Origin: Clostridiales bacterium
GTDB taxonomy: Bacteria; Bacillota; Clostridia; Lachnospirales; Lachnospiraceae
Direction: 5' to 3'
Length of the DNA: 34,560 nucleotides
Assembly (NCBI GenBank): GCA_012512855.1
Contig: JAAZDK010000244.1
Location: forward strand, 1 to 34,560
Each line of letters starts with the position of its first letter. The stretch's first letter is position 1. The position numbers and the translations under genes were made by a program. The notes below the pieces were generated by a model. That model did no database searches, had not been told where the DNA came from, and saw nothing but the letters and a program-made list of their open reading frames with translations. This document shows, in pieces, positions 1 through 7,778 of the stretch.

Positions 1-7
1 GCAAATC

Positions 8-1105
8 CTATACATTGAAACGGAATAATACAACATCTCCGTCCTGAATTACATAATCCTTGCCCTCAGATCTGACCAAGCCCTTTTCCTTGGCTGCATT
101 AAAGCTGCCACATTCCACCAGTTGATCATAGCTTACCACCTCTGCCCTTATAAAGCCACGCTCAAAATCGGAGTGAATCTTTCCGGCAGCCTGGGGAGCC
201 TTGGTGCCAATTTTAATGGTCCAGGCCCTTGTTTCCTTCGGTCCGGCTGTAAGATAGCTCATCAAGCCCAGGAGACGATAGCTGGCCTTAATCAGCTTTT
301 CAAGCCCCGACTCAGTCAAACCCAGCTCCTCCAAAAACATTTTCTTCTCATCATCGTCCAGCTCGGCTATTTCCTGCTCAATCTGGGCACAGATAACAAA
401 GACCTCAGAATTTTCCTGCTTAGCAAATTCACGAACCTTTGCGACATGCTCATTGTCGGCACCGTCATTAGCAATATCGGTATCCTTGACATTTGCTGCA
501 TAAATAACCGGCTTGGCTGTCAAAAGGTTATAGCCTGCAAGCAGGCTCTGTTCCTCCTCATCATCTGCAGTAAAGGTCTTAGCCAGCTTACCTTCCTCAA
601 GATGGGCCTTCAGCCGCATCAGCATATCCAGCTCCTTTGCCTGTGCCTTATCGTTCTTTGCCCCCTTTGCCACCCTGGCAATCCTGCGCTCCAGTATCTC
701 CAGATCAGAGAATGTCAGCTCAAGATTTATGGTTTCTATATCTCTGAGGGGGTCAACTGAACCATCCACATGTATTATATTTGCATCCTCAAAGCAACGG
801 ACCACATGTACAATTGCGTCCACCTCTCGGATATGGGATAAAAACTGATTTCCCAGTCCCTCTCCCTTTGAGGCTCCTTTTACAAGTCCGGCTATATCAA
901 CAAATTCTATAACTGCGGGTGTAATCTTTTCCGACTGATATAAATCTGCCAGCACCTTCAGCCTTTCATCCGGAACAGGCACTATACCCACGTTAGGATC
1001 TATCGTACAAAAGGGGTAATTGGCAGATTCAGCACCTGCCTTGGTTAATGAATTAAAAAGTGTACTCTTGCCGACATTCGGCAAACCTACTATACCTAAC
1101 TTCAT
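8..1105 (-). CDS. ychF: Redox-regulated/ribosome-binding P-loop ATPase-GTPase YchF (OLA1 family)
   Basis: A 365-residue protein of the usual YchF length. The P-loop GLPNVGKST is at residues 7-15 and the G3-like motif DIAGLVKGAS near residue 70. A coiled-coil/helical insert covers roughly residues 125-200, and the C-terminal TGS domain ends in the family-like RSEGKDYVIQDGDVVLFRFNV region. The family prefers ATP over GTP and binds ribosomes; it is linked to stress responses and translation. The ATG start is preceded by AGGAAGG about 8 bases upstream. It is last in the minus-strand run after thiN, with a 130-base gap, and could be the 3' end of the housekeeping transcript or have a weak promoter of its own. 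Identification is firm; the exact cellular role is general family knowledge only. Confidence 0.97.
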   Translation of the reverse strand: MKLGIVGLPNVGKSTLFNSLTKAGAESANYPFCTIDPNVGIVPVPDERLKVLADLYQSEKITPAVIEFVDIAGLVKGASKGEGLGNQFLSHIREVDAIVHVVRCFEDANIIHVDGSVDPLRDIETINLELTFSDLEILERRIARVAKGAKNDKAQAKELDMLMRLKAHLEEGKLAKTFTADDEEEQSLLAGYNLLTAKPVIYAANVKDTDIANDGADNEHVAKVREFAKQENSEVFVICAQIEQEIAELDDDEKKMFLEELGLTESGLEKLIKASYRLLGLMSYLTAGPKETRAWTIKIGTKAPQAAGKIHSDFERGFIRAEVVSYDQLVECGSFNAAKEKGLVRSEGKDYVIQDGDVVLFRFNV

Positions 1106-1235
1106 CTGTGTCTTCCTTCCTATCGTTATATATCATAAATCAACTAATTGGCCTATTAATTTATATTTAGCTTCTGTAAAAGCTCTGCCTTAATCCTGTT
1201 ATTTCTTCTCATCGTCTTTATGGTTTATATTCCGG

Positions 1236-1892
1236 TTAATCCCTGCTTTCCACCACCAGTAGTATGCCTTCCCTGAAGGATACCATTCCACAAGCCTCCT
1301 CTATTTCATTGCTGACACCAAGACTGCTTCCATTTGCCAGTTCAGCGTTATTTAGAGGATACTTAAAGCCGGTCAGGCTTATACCGCTCACCCCGTCTGT
1401 AAAAGGCAGCAGGGAAACATATTTGCCGTATTGCTCCGACTTTTTTATAGAAAAGCTCTTATTTCTTAAATATATTTTGTTATTATTATCAATTATGCAT
1501 GCATCAATACCTGCACGTAAAGGATGCAAAAGCAGATGAATATTGGCAAGCATATGATCGGCCCTGCTTCCTGTCGCCCCACAGATTATTATCCTGTCAG
1601 GCTTATGGGACATAGCCAGCTCTATGGCTATCTGGGTATCCGTCATGTCCTTCTGGGCCGGATAGCTTATTATTGGAAGCTCCATGGCCTTATATTTATC
1701 CAGCAGCTTGCGACTGACAGAATCAAAATCCCCCAGGATATAATCCGGTATCAGCTTAAGCTGATCCACAGTCTCCAAGCCTCTGTCAGCCGCTATTATC
1801 ATCGAAAAGCTCTCCTTGCTTAGCAAAAGAGATATAGCCTCGGTGCAAGCCTTCCCTCCGGAAACTATTAACACAGTTTTTATATCAGCCAC
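1236..1892 (-). CDS. thiN: Thiamine pyrophosphokinase
   Basis: A 218-residue cytoplasmic enzyme that transfers pyrophosphate from ATP to thiamine, giving thiamine pyrophosphate. Visible family motifs are AADRGLETV near residue 34, GDFDSVS near residue 54 (metal/ATP binding) and the QKDMTDTQIAIELA region near residue 81. GATGSRADHMLANIHLL near residue 104 is also typical, and the C-terminal half is the beta-rich thiamine-binding domain. The start is GTG; no ATG lies nearby in frame, and the GTG follows an AAAGG sequence at somewhat long spacing. It follows rpe by 54 bases on the same strand, the common rsgA-rpe-thiN arrangement of Firmicutes. The gene is full length. Confidence 0.95.
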   Translation of the reverse strand: MADIKTVLIVSGGKACTEAISLLLSKESFSMIIAADRGLETVDQLKLIPDYILGDFDSVSRKLLDKYKAMELPIISYPAQKDMTDTQIAIELAMSHKPDRIIICGATGSRADHMLANIHLLLHPLRAGIDACIIDNNNKIYLRNKSFSIKKSEQYGKYVSLLPFTDGVSGISLTGFKYPLNNAELANGSSLGVSNEIEEACGMVSFREGILLVVESRD

Positions 1893-1946
1893 AACATAAT
1901 CATGCCTTTCTGGATTAAATCTGTGATTTATTCTATTTATTTAATA

Positions 1947-2618
1947 TTAATTCAGGCGACTTTCAAATTCCCTGAAAATCCTCCTAAAGCCCTTTATGTT
2001 GCTTTGTATATCCCCACCAAATACTGCGGTTCCGGTAACAATTACATTTGCTCCTGCCTCAAGTACCAAATCAACATTATCCAGGGTTATGCCGCCGTCT
2101 ACCTCTATATCAACATCGAGTCCTTCTTCATTTAAAGTTTTTCTGAGCGCCCTGATTTTATCATACATGCTTGTGATAAAGGCCTGTCCACCGTAACCAG
2201 GGTTTACGGTCATAATCAGTACCATGTCTATATCCTTGAGTATATAATCCAAAACATTCAGAGGGGTTGACGGATTTAAGGATACTCCGGCCTTAAGGCC
2301 CAGCTCCTTTATCTTTGCCACAGTCCTGTGCAAATGGGTGCAGGCCTCCGCATGTACAGTTATGATATCTGCGCCTACAGCTTTAAACTCCTCCAGATAC
2401 CTGATGGGCTCCTCAATCATTAGATGAACATCAAAAATTAGCTTCGAATTTTTTCTGATCGAAGCTATTACAGGCATTCCAAAGCTGATACTGGGCACAT
2501 ATTTCCCATCCATAACATCAATATGAAGGTAATCCGCTCCGGTGCTTTCCACCAGCATAATCTGCTCCCCAAGGATATTAAAATCTGCCGCCAGTATTGA
2601 CGGAGCAAGCTTTATCAT
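1947..2618 (-). CDS. rpe: Ribulose-phosphate 3-epimerase
   Basis: A 223-residue TIM-barrel enzyme interconverting ribulose 5-phosphate and xylulose 5-phosphate in the pentose phosphate pathway. Family signatures visible are MIKLAPSILAADF at the N-terminus, HIDVMDGKYVPSISFG near residue 33 (metal-binding His and Asp), FDVHLMIEEP near residue 63, MTVNPGYGGQAFI near residue 138 and EVDGGI near residue 173. The ATG start has an AGGGAG ribosome-binding site. The gene is downstream of rsgA, but a terminator-like hairpin lies between them and only about 20 bases separate its T-run from this start. Expression may therefore depend on read-through or on a promoter inside rsgA. Confidence 0.97.
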   Translation of the reverse strand: MIKLAPSILAADFNILGEQIMLVESTGADYLHIDVMDGKYVPSISFGMPVIASIRKNSKLIFDVHLMIEEPIRYLEEFKAVGADIITVHAEACTHLHRTVAKIKELGLKAGVSLNPSTPLNVLDYILKDIDMVLIMTVNPGYGGQAFITSMYDKIRALRKTLNEEGLDVDIEVDGGITLDNVDLVLEAGANVIVTGTAVFGGDIQSNIKGFRRIFREFESRLN

Positions 2619-2638
2619 TTCAATCTCCCTCTTCCCAT

Positions 2639-2681
2639 AAAAAGGTGGTACAAAGCAAGGATTTGCTGAACGCTTTGTACC
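2639..2681 (-). terminator. Terminator-like hairpin between rsgA and rpe
   Basis: Read on the minus strand, GGTACAAAGC pairs perfectly with GCTTTGTACC (10 bp; arms 2672-2681 and 2647-2656, 15-base loop). It is followed by ACC and a run of five T. It sits 13 bases past the rsgA stop and just before the rpe ribosome-binding site, so it could act as a partial terminator or mRNA end-stabilising element. Confidence 0.6.
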
Positions 2682-2693
2682 TTTCCCAAAATT

Positions 2694-3575
2694 TCAATAA
2701 CGTTTTATGCTGTTTAATTCCTCATACAAAATAAGGTAATTTTCATACCTTACCTTGCTTATTTCATTTTTCGCCAGCGCTTCCTTGACAGCGCAGCCCG
2801 GTTCGCTCCTGTGACTGCAGCCTATAAAACGACAGCCGTCCTGATAGCGAGTAAACTCCTGATAATAATCCTTAAGCTCGTCCTTGTCTATTTCATCAAT
2901 ATAAAGGGAGCTAAAGCCCGGAGTATCCATAACATAGCTATCTTCCTCAACAAAAATAAGCTCTGAATGCCTTGTTGTATGCCGACCACGCTTGATTTTT
3001 CTGCTTATATCTCCTGTCTGCATATTGGCTGTCGGCGACAGCCTGTTAATCAGGGTGGACTTCCCTACCCCGCTGGGTCCGGCAAGCACAGTAGTCTTTC
3101 CCTTAAGAGTCTGCTTCAGTCCGTCCAGCCCTTCATTGGTCAGCATGCTCATAAACACCAGATTGCTGCCACTTTTGCAATACACTTCCTTAAGGTAGGA
3201 TATCTTTTCATCCGTTACCCTGTCTATCTTATTGAAGCAAATAATAGTGTCAAGCCTCTGCTTATTCATCATTGCCAGGAAGCGATCCAGCAGATTCAGG
3301 TTCGGCTCCGGCTCAGCTGCCGCAAATATAACCATAGCCTGGTCGACATTTGCAACAGCCGGCCTAATTAATTCACTTCTTCTTGGCAATATTTCTACTA
3401 TGGTACCAAAGCCTTCAGGCTGGTCATCGGTATTTATCTCCACATCATCACCAACAAGAGGCTTTATACTATGATATCTGAATATTCCCTTTGCCTTGCA
3501 TTCATATATCCTTGAATCCTCTTGTGTGTGTACAAAATACGATCCTGCAATACCTTTGATTATTTTTCCCTTCAA
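2694..3575 (-). CDS. rsgA: Ribosome small subunit-dependent GTPase A (30S maturation)
   Basis: A circularly permuted GTPase that helps late assembly of the 30S subunit. An N-terminal OB-fold covers roughly residues 1-65. The G motifs appear in the permuted order typical of RsgA: NKID in TIICFNKIDRV, then the P-loop AGPSGVGKS, then DTPGFSS. The C-terminal zinc domain shows CRFIGCSHRSEPGC. I place the start at a TTG two bases after the prkC stop, preceded by GGAGG at 6-base spacing, giving 293 residues. A longer reading from a TTG at 3593 would overlap prkC and puts this ribosome-binding site inside the gene. The tight junction suggests translational coupling with prkC, a common neighbour in Firmicutes. 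Confidence 0.95.
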   Translation of the reverse strand: MKGKIIKGIAGSYFVHTQEDSRIYECKAKGIFRYHSIKPLVGDDVEINTDDQPEGFGTIVEILPRRSELIRPAVANVDQAMVIFAAAEPEPNLNLLDRFLAMMNKQRLDTIICFNKIDRVTDEKISYLKEVYCKSGSNLVFMSMLTNEGLDGLKQTLKGKTTVLAGPSGVGKSTLINRLSPTANMQTGDISRKIKRGRHTTRHSELIFVEEDSYVMDTPGFSSLYIDEIDKDELKDYYQEFTRYQDGCRFIGCSHRSEPGCAVKEALAKNEISKVRYENYLILYEELNSIKRY

Positions 3576-3576
3576 G

Positions 3577-5709
3577 CTATTCCTCCACAGCAAATTCAGC
3601 TATCCAAGTTGCAGGCTCTGACTCTCCAGGCCTCGAGTATAATATTCCGTCTATATACATCACTATAGTTGCGGGACTATTGCTGCTACTATATATTTCA
3701 TTAAAGGTAAACGGAAACTCCGATGAAGACATGGAGCCCTGGTAAACCTCCATTCTTTCACCGTCCTGCTCCATCTCCAGGATTATCTCCGCCATTTCAC
3801 CCTCTTCCAGATATGAAAGAGGATTTTCGTTTATTGTGACACTACCTCTGTACTGCACCTGTCCTGTGCTAACCTGTATATCTATCTTTGTGCCCTTTTC
3901 AACCAGATCGCCTATAGTATAGCTCTGATATGAAACCAGGCCTACGGAATAGATGTTTGAGCTGGCATATTCCACTTCACCCAGCTCCAGTCCCAGCTCG
4001 ACCAGTGTATTTCTGGCCTGCTCCTCCGTCAGACCGAGCAACCTCGGTACAGCCACCTTAGTGCTTACAGGTTCAGTAGTCGGTGTCGGAGTTGCATTTT
4101 CAGGACCCTTGCTGACAAATACAGTCACTGTATCACCGGCCGCAACCGTTGTACCCCGCTCAGGCATTGTTTTTACAACCTTGTCAGGCTCAAGATCGCT
4201 GAAAATGTATTCATGCAGGGTCTTTAATCCCTTTTCCTCAAGCTTTATGTCCGCATGCCTCTGGCTAAGCCCATAGACGTCAGGCAGTTCAAATTTTCGT
4301 GGTCCTATACTTATTGTCAGATGTACTATATCATCCAGCTTGTTCTTGGTTCCGCCGGGCGGATATTGCTCTATTACCTTACCGGCCTCAACAGTATCCG
4401 AATAATCCTCGCCCGTCCTGATGTCGGCGTCAGCATATTCATTCATGATTCTGGCCTTTGCATCAGCTTCAGTCAGACCGACTACATCAGGAACTATATA
4501 AGTATTATTGTCTGCTGCAGGCTGAGTAGGAGCCAGAGTAATCTCTGGTGTGGGTGCCTGGGTTACTACCGGCGTTAAATTAACATCCCCATCTCCCTGA
4601 TCAGGGCTCTTCTTGGGGAATATAAAGTATAGAACTATTCCTATTATAAGCATGCATAATATTACTATTGTAATTATGCTGCCGATAAATACCACCTTTT
4701 CCATCTTGGAATCGACAGCATCCAGCTCATCATCCTCTGACGGGTTTTCCTTGAGCTGGGATATGTTCTTGGTAGGTCTTGTATCCTCTGTATTAAAGCT
4801 GTTCTTTTTTATTCTGCCCAAATCATCGGAAATATTTATCGTAGGAGAATCCGGTGCAGCAACTGCCGGTATCTGAACAAAATCACCGTCCGGATTGGTA
4901 AGCGCCCTCTTTAAATCCGCAATCAGCTCTGACGCTGAATGATATCTTTTCTCAGGCCTTTTTTGCATACATTTCTGGACAATTTTATCGATACTTGCCG
5001 GAATGGACGGGTCCAGCTCCCTAAGGGGCATAGCCTCACCCTGAATATGCAGCAGGGCAACGCTGACAGTGTTATCTCCGGCAAATGGAACCTTGCCTGA
5101 GAGCATCTCATATATGGTTACACCGAGTGAATAGATGTCGCTTTTTTCGTCACTGTAACCGCCTCTTGCCTGCTCCGGAGAAAGATAATGCACCGATCCC
5201 ATGGCATTGGAGGTTATTGTATTTGAATTGGTTGCCTTTGCGATACCAAAATCGGTGACCTTAACTTTACCGTCTCTGGAAATAATAATATTCTGAGGCT
5301 TAATATCCCTGTGGATGATACGGTTATCATGAGCAGCCTCCATACCCTGGGCTATCTGTATGGCTATACCGACCGCTTCCTTGACCTCAAGCTTGCCCTT
5401 TCTTTCGATAAAGCGCTTGAGGGTTATACCCTCCACCAGTTCCATTACAATATAATATAAACCGCCATCATCACCTACATCATAAACATTTACGATGTTA
5501 GGATGTGACAAACCTGCGGCTGACTGGGCTTCTCCTCTGAATTTGTTAACAAAGCTTTTATCATTAGAATATTCCGGCTTTAATACCTTAATCGCTACAA
5601 AACGGTTTAACCGGTGGTCTCTGGCCTTATATACATCAGCCATGCCACCGGAACCGACCTTATCAATTATCTCGTAGCGATCACTGATAAACATTCCGGG
5701 TTTAAGCAT
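3577..5709 (-). CDS. prkC: PASTA-domain membrane Ser/Thr protein kinase (PrkC/Stk1 type)
   Basis: A 710-residue single-span kinase. The cytoplasmic kinase domain (about 10-270) has the glycine loop GSGGMADVY, catalytic Lys41 in IKVLK, HRDIKPQN (Asp135), DFG (153-155) and the activation/APE-equivalent SPEQARG. A charged linker follows, then one membrane helix at about 340-363. Outside are three PASTA repeats beginning VPDVVGLTE, LPDVYGLSQ and VPRLLGLTE, each near 65 residues, and a further beta-rich tail of about 110 residues. PASTA repeats bind muropeptides or lipid II, so this kinase couples wall status to growth and spore or cell division control (family knowledge). ATG start with GAGGTGA. 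Its cognate phosphatase gene prpC lies 44 bases upstream. Confidence 0.96.
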   Translation of the reverse strand: MLKPGMFISDRYEIIDKVGSGGMADVYKARDHRLNRFVAIKVLKPEYSNDKSFVNKFRGEAQSAAGLSHPNIVNVYDVGDDGGLYYIVMELVEGITLKRFIERKGKLEVKEAVGIAIQIAQGMEAAHDNRIIHRDIKPQNIIISRDGKVKVTDFGIAKATNSNTITSNAMGSVHYLSPEQARGGYSDEKSDIYSLGVTIYEMLSGKVPFAGDNTVSVALLHIQGEAMPLRELDPSIPASIDKIVQKCMQKRPEKRYHSASELIADLKRALTNPDGDFVQIPAVAAPDSPTINISDDLGRIKKNSFNTEDTRPTKNISQLKENPSEDDELDAVDSKMEKVVFIGSIITIVILCMLIIGIVLYFIFPKKSPDQGDGDVNLTPVVTQAPTPEITLAPTQPAADNNTYIVPDVVGLTEADAKARIMNEYADADIRTGEDYSDTVEAGKVIEQYPPGGTKNKLDDIVHLTISIGPRKFELPDVYGLSQRHADIKLEEKGLKTLHEYIFSDLEPDKVVKTMPERGTTVAAGDTVTVFVSKGPENATPTPTTEPVSTKVAVPRLLGLTEEQARNTLVELGLELGEVEYASSNIYSVGLVSYQSYTIGDLVEKGTKIDIQVSTGQVQYRGSVTINENPLSYLEEGEMAEIILEMEQDGERMEVYQGSMSSSEFPFTFNEIYSSSNSPATIVMYIDGILYSRPGESEPATWIAEFAVEE

Positions 5710-5753
5710 AAATTCACCTCATTTTCATACTATATATAAAATCGGGCCAAACA

Positions 5754-6473
5754 TTAAATCTTAACCAGTATTATCGAAATATTGTCTATTCCGCCGTTCT
5801 TGTTTGCTGTTTTAACCAATGCATCTGCTGCAGCCTGAGGATCCTCGTGAGCTCTTATTATGTCGACAATATCCTCATCATCCAGCATATTCGTCAAACC
5901 GTCAGAACACATAAGCACAGTATCCCCTTCTTCAAGGTCCACCTCAAAAAAATCAGGCTCTACTTCCGTATTGGCTCCCAAAGCCTTAGTTATAATATTT
6001 TTATTAGGATGCTGTTTGGCCTCCTTGCGATCCAGCTTGCCGGTCTTGACCATAGCCTCCACCAGGCTGTGATCCTCAGTAATCTGCTTCATCTCTTTAC
6101 CGATAACATACAGCCTGCTGTCACCGATATTGGCTACATACATTTTATTATCCATTATGGTAGCTACGACAAAGGTAGTACCCATACCCTCATAATCGAC
6201 CTGTTCCTGCGCCTTTTTCAGCAGAGCTTCGTTCGTTTCCCTCAAAGCAGTCTCTATGGCAGAAATGGGTGATGACTGATTACTCTCTCTTATCCTGTCC
6301 GTAAAATACTCCACACAGAATCTTGACGCATAATCACCTGCATTATGTCCACCCATGCCATCAGCCACAATGAATAAGTTAGGCAAATTGCCGATTTGAT
6401 TATTACAGCAGTAGACATAATCCTGGTTGATCTTTCTACGCTCTCCGATATCAGTAATTGAATATGCTATCAA
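5754..6473 (-). CDS. prpC: PP2C-type Ser/Thr protein phosphatase (partner of PrkC)
   Basis: A 239-residue cytoplasmic metal-dependent phosphatase. PP2C motifs are visible in order: NQDY near residue 16, VADGMGGHNAGD near residue 37 (metal-binding Asp), GTTFV near residue 103, NIGDSRLYV near residue 116, EDHSLV near residue 134, and LMCSDGLTNM near residue 188 with the terminal GGIDNISIILV. It removes phosphates from PrkC and its targets. The start is TTG with a strong AAGGAGGTG ribosome-binding site; no in-frame ATG fits. It directly precedes prkC, the standard phosphatase-kinase pair of Firmicutes. Confidence 0.96.
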   Translation of the reverse strand: MIAYSITDIGERRKINQDYVYCCNNQIGNLPNLFIVADGMGGHNAGDYASRFCVEYFTDRIRESNQSSPISAIETALRETNEALLKKAQEQVDYEGMGTTFVVATIMDNKMYVANIGDSRLYVIGKEMKQITEDHSLVEAMVKTGKLDRKEAKQHPNKNIITKALGANTEVEPDFFEVDLEEGDTVLMCSDGLTNMLDDEDIVDIIRAHEDPQAAADALVKTANKNGGIDNISIILVKI

Positions 6474-6581
6474 GTCTGCACCTCCTTGAATTCACAACCA
6501 AAAAAAGAAACAATCAAAAATATGCACTGACATCATCACCGAGCCTGAAAAATATGTACATGGGCTCATAGTGAAGCCCGT

Positions 6582-7646
6582 TTACTGCTGCATATTTTCA
6601 ATAAATCTCTTCCTTAGTTGTCCACAGGCAGCATCAATATCCGTGCCCATTTCTCTTCTAATAGTAACATTTATTCTATTTTTTTCAAGTGTATTTTTAA
6701 AGAATTGTATTTTTTCGGTCCTTGATCTGGTAAAATTACGCTCCTTAACCGGATTTACAGGTATTAAATTAACGTGACAATTGATACCCTTTATAAGCTT
6801 AACCAACTCGTAAGCATGCTCTTCGCTGTCATTTTCCCCATCAATCATGCTGTATTCAAAGGTTATTCTTCTGCCGGTCCTGTCAAAATAATAGCGAACC
6901 GCATCCAGTATCTGCGACAGACTGTAGCTGCGGGCAATCGGCATCAGCTGCTTTCTTACGTCATCATTTGGCGCATGAAGCGACAAAGCCAGGGTAACAG
7001 GCAGGCCCTCTTCAGCCAGCTGTCTTATTTTGTCAGGTATACCACAGGTTGAAACGGTAATGCTTCTTGGGCTAATATTCAATCCTTTAGGATCAGATAT
7101 CAGGCGGATGAACCTGATAAGATTATCATAATTATCCAGAGGCTCGCCTGTTCCCATAATAACCACATTGGATACCCTCTCGCCTGCCAGAGCCTGTATC
7201 CGGTATACCTGATCCAGCATTTCGGATGGAGTCAGATCTCTCTCCTTGCCACCGATTGTGGATGCGCAGAATTTGCAGCCCATACTGCAGCCTACCTGTG
7301 AGGAAATACATACGCTCATTCCATGATGATACTTCATCAGCACGCTTTCAATAACCCTCTTATCCTGCAGCATAAAGAGATACTTAACCGTCTCATCGGC
7401 AGAGGATCGCCTTTCGTCCACCGGCTCAAGGACAGTTATGGGCCAGTTCTCCTTAAGCCGGCTTCTGAGCTCCTTTGGGATATTTGTCATTATATCATAA
7501 TCGGTGGCCAGCTTTTCATGCAGCCAGCCAAATATCTGCCCTGCCCTGAAGGCAGGCTGGCCATAGCCTTTTATAATACTTTCCAGTTCATTTATATAAA
7601 GTGATTTTACATCTAAGCCATCCAAAATAAAACCTTGCCTTTCCAA
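6582..7646 (-). CDS. rlmN: Dual-specificity 23S rRNA/tRNA (adenine C2) methyltransferase, radical SAM
   Basis: A radical-SAM enzyme that methylates A2503 of 23S rRNA and A37 of some tRNAs. The cluster-binding motif CSMGCKFCA (Cys-x3-Cys-x2-Cys) lies near residue 120. MGTGEPLDNYDN follows near residue 164, and the methyl-carrier Cys is in the C-terminal AACGQLRKR. Length (354) is normal. The start is uncertain: the listed TTG has a poor ribosome-binding site, and a second TTG seven codons in (at 7625) is preceded by AAGG at a better distance. A perfect 13-base tandem repeat sits just upstream. The gene lies between rsmB and prpC as in many Clostridia. Confidence 0.96.
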   Translation of the reverse strand: MERQGFILDGLDVKSLYINELESIIKGYGQPAFRAGQIFGWLHEKLATDYDIMTNIPKELRSRLKENWPITVLEPVDERRSSADETVKYLFMLQDKRVIESVLMKYHHGMSVCISSQVGCSMGCKFCASTIGGKERDLTPSEMLDQVYRIQALAGERVSNVVIMGTGEPLDNYDNLIRFIRLISDPKGLNISPRSITVSTCGIPDKIRQLAEEGLPVTLALSLHAPNDDVRKQLMPIARSYSLSQILDAVRYYFDRTGRRITFEYSMIDGENDSEEHAYELVKLIKGINCHVNLIPVNPVKERNFTRSRTEKIQFFKNTLEKNRINVTIRREMGTDIDAACGQLRKRFIENMQQ

Positions 7647-7648
7647 AC

Positions 7649-7674
7649 CTGTAAATCTTATCTGTAAATCTTAT
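7649..7674. repeat. Perfect 13-bp tandem duplication in the rlmN leader
   Basis: CTGTAAATCTTAT occurs twice head to tail (7649-7661 and 7662-7674), immediately upstream of the outer possible rlmN start codon. It places two copies of the same AT-rich segment in the 5' leader. It may be a recent slippage duplication that changed spacing between promoter and start. Confidence 0.9.
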
Positions 7675-7778
7675 ATTGATATAGTCATACGAAAAATTTC
7701 ATTATCAGCAATGCTTTTAATTAACAGATACTTCATAATACAATACTATTTTAAAGGAATATCTGCAGTCAGATCAAT

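Noticed and set aside
122-760. Long plus-strand reading frame opposite ychF
   Set aside because: Antisense shadow of a firmly identified gene, with no ribosome-binding site or domain pattern; the same applies to the other antisense frames in the window.
1156-1212. 18-codon minus-strand reading frame between thiN and ychF, rich in Arg/Lys/Asn
   Set aside because: No clear ribosome-binding site, very short, no hydrophobic or domain pattern; likely chance.
6540-6577. Competing short hairpins GGGCT/AGCCC and GAGCC/GGCTC after rlmN's upstream neighbour
   Set aside because: Stems are 5-6 bp, no T-run follows, and they lie between rlmN and prpC without a clear regulatory layout.
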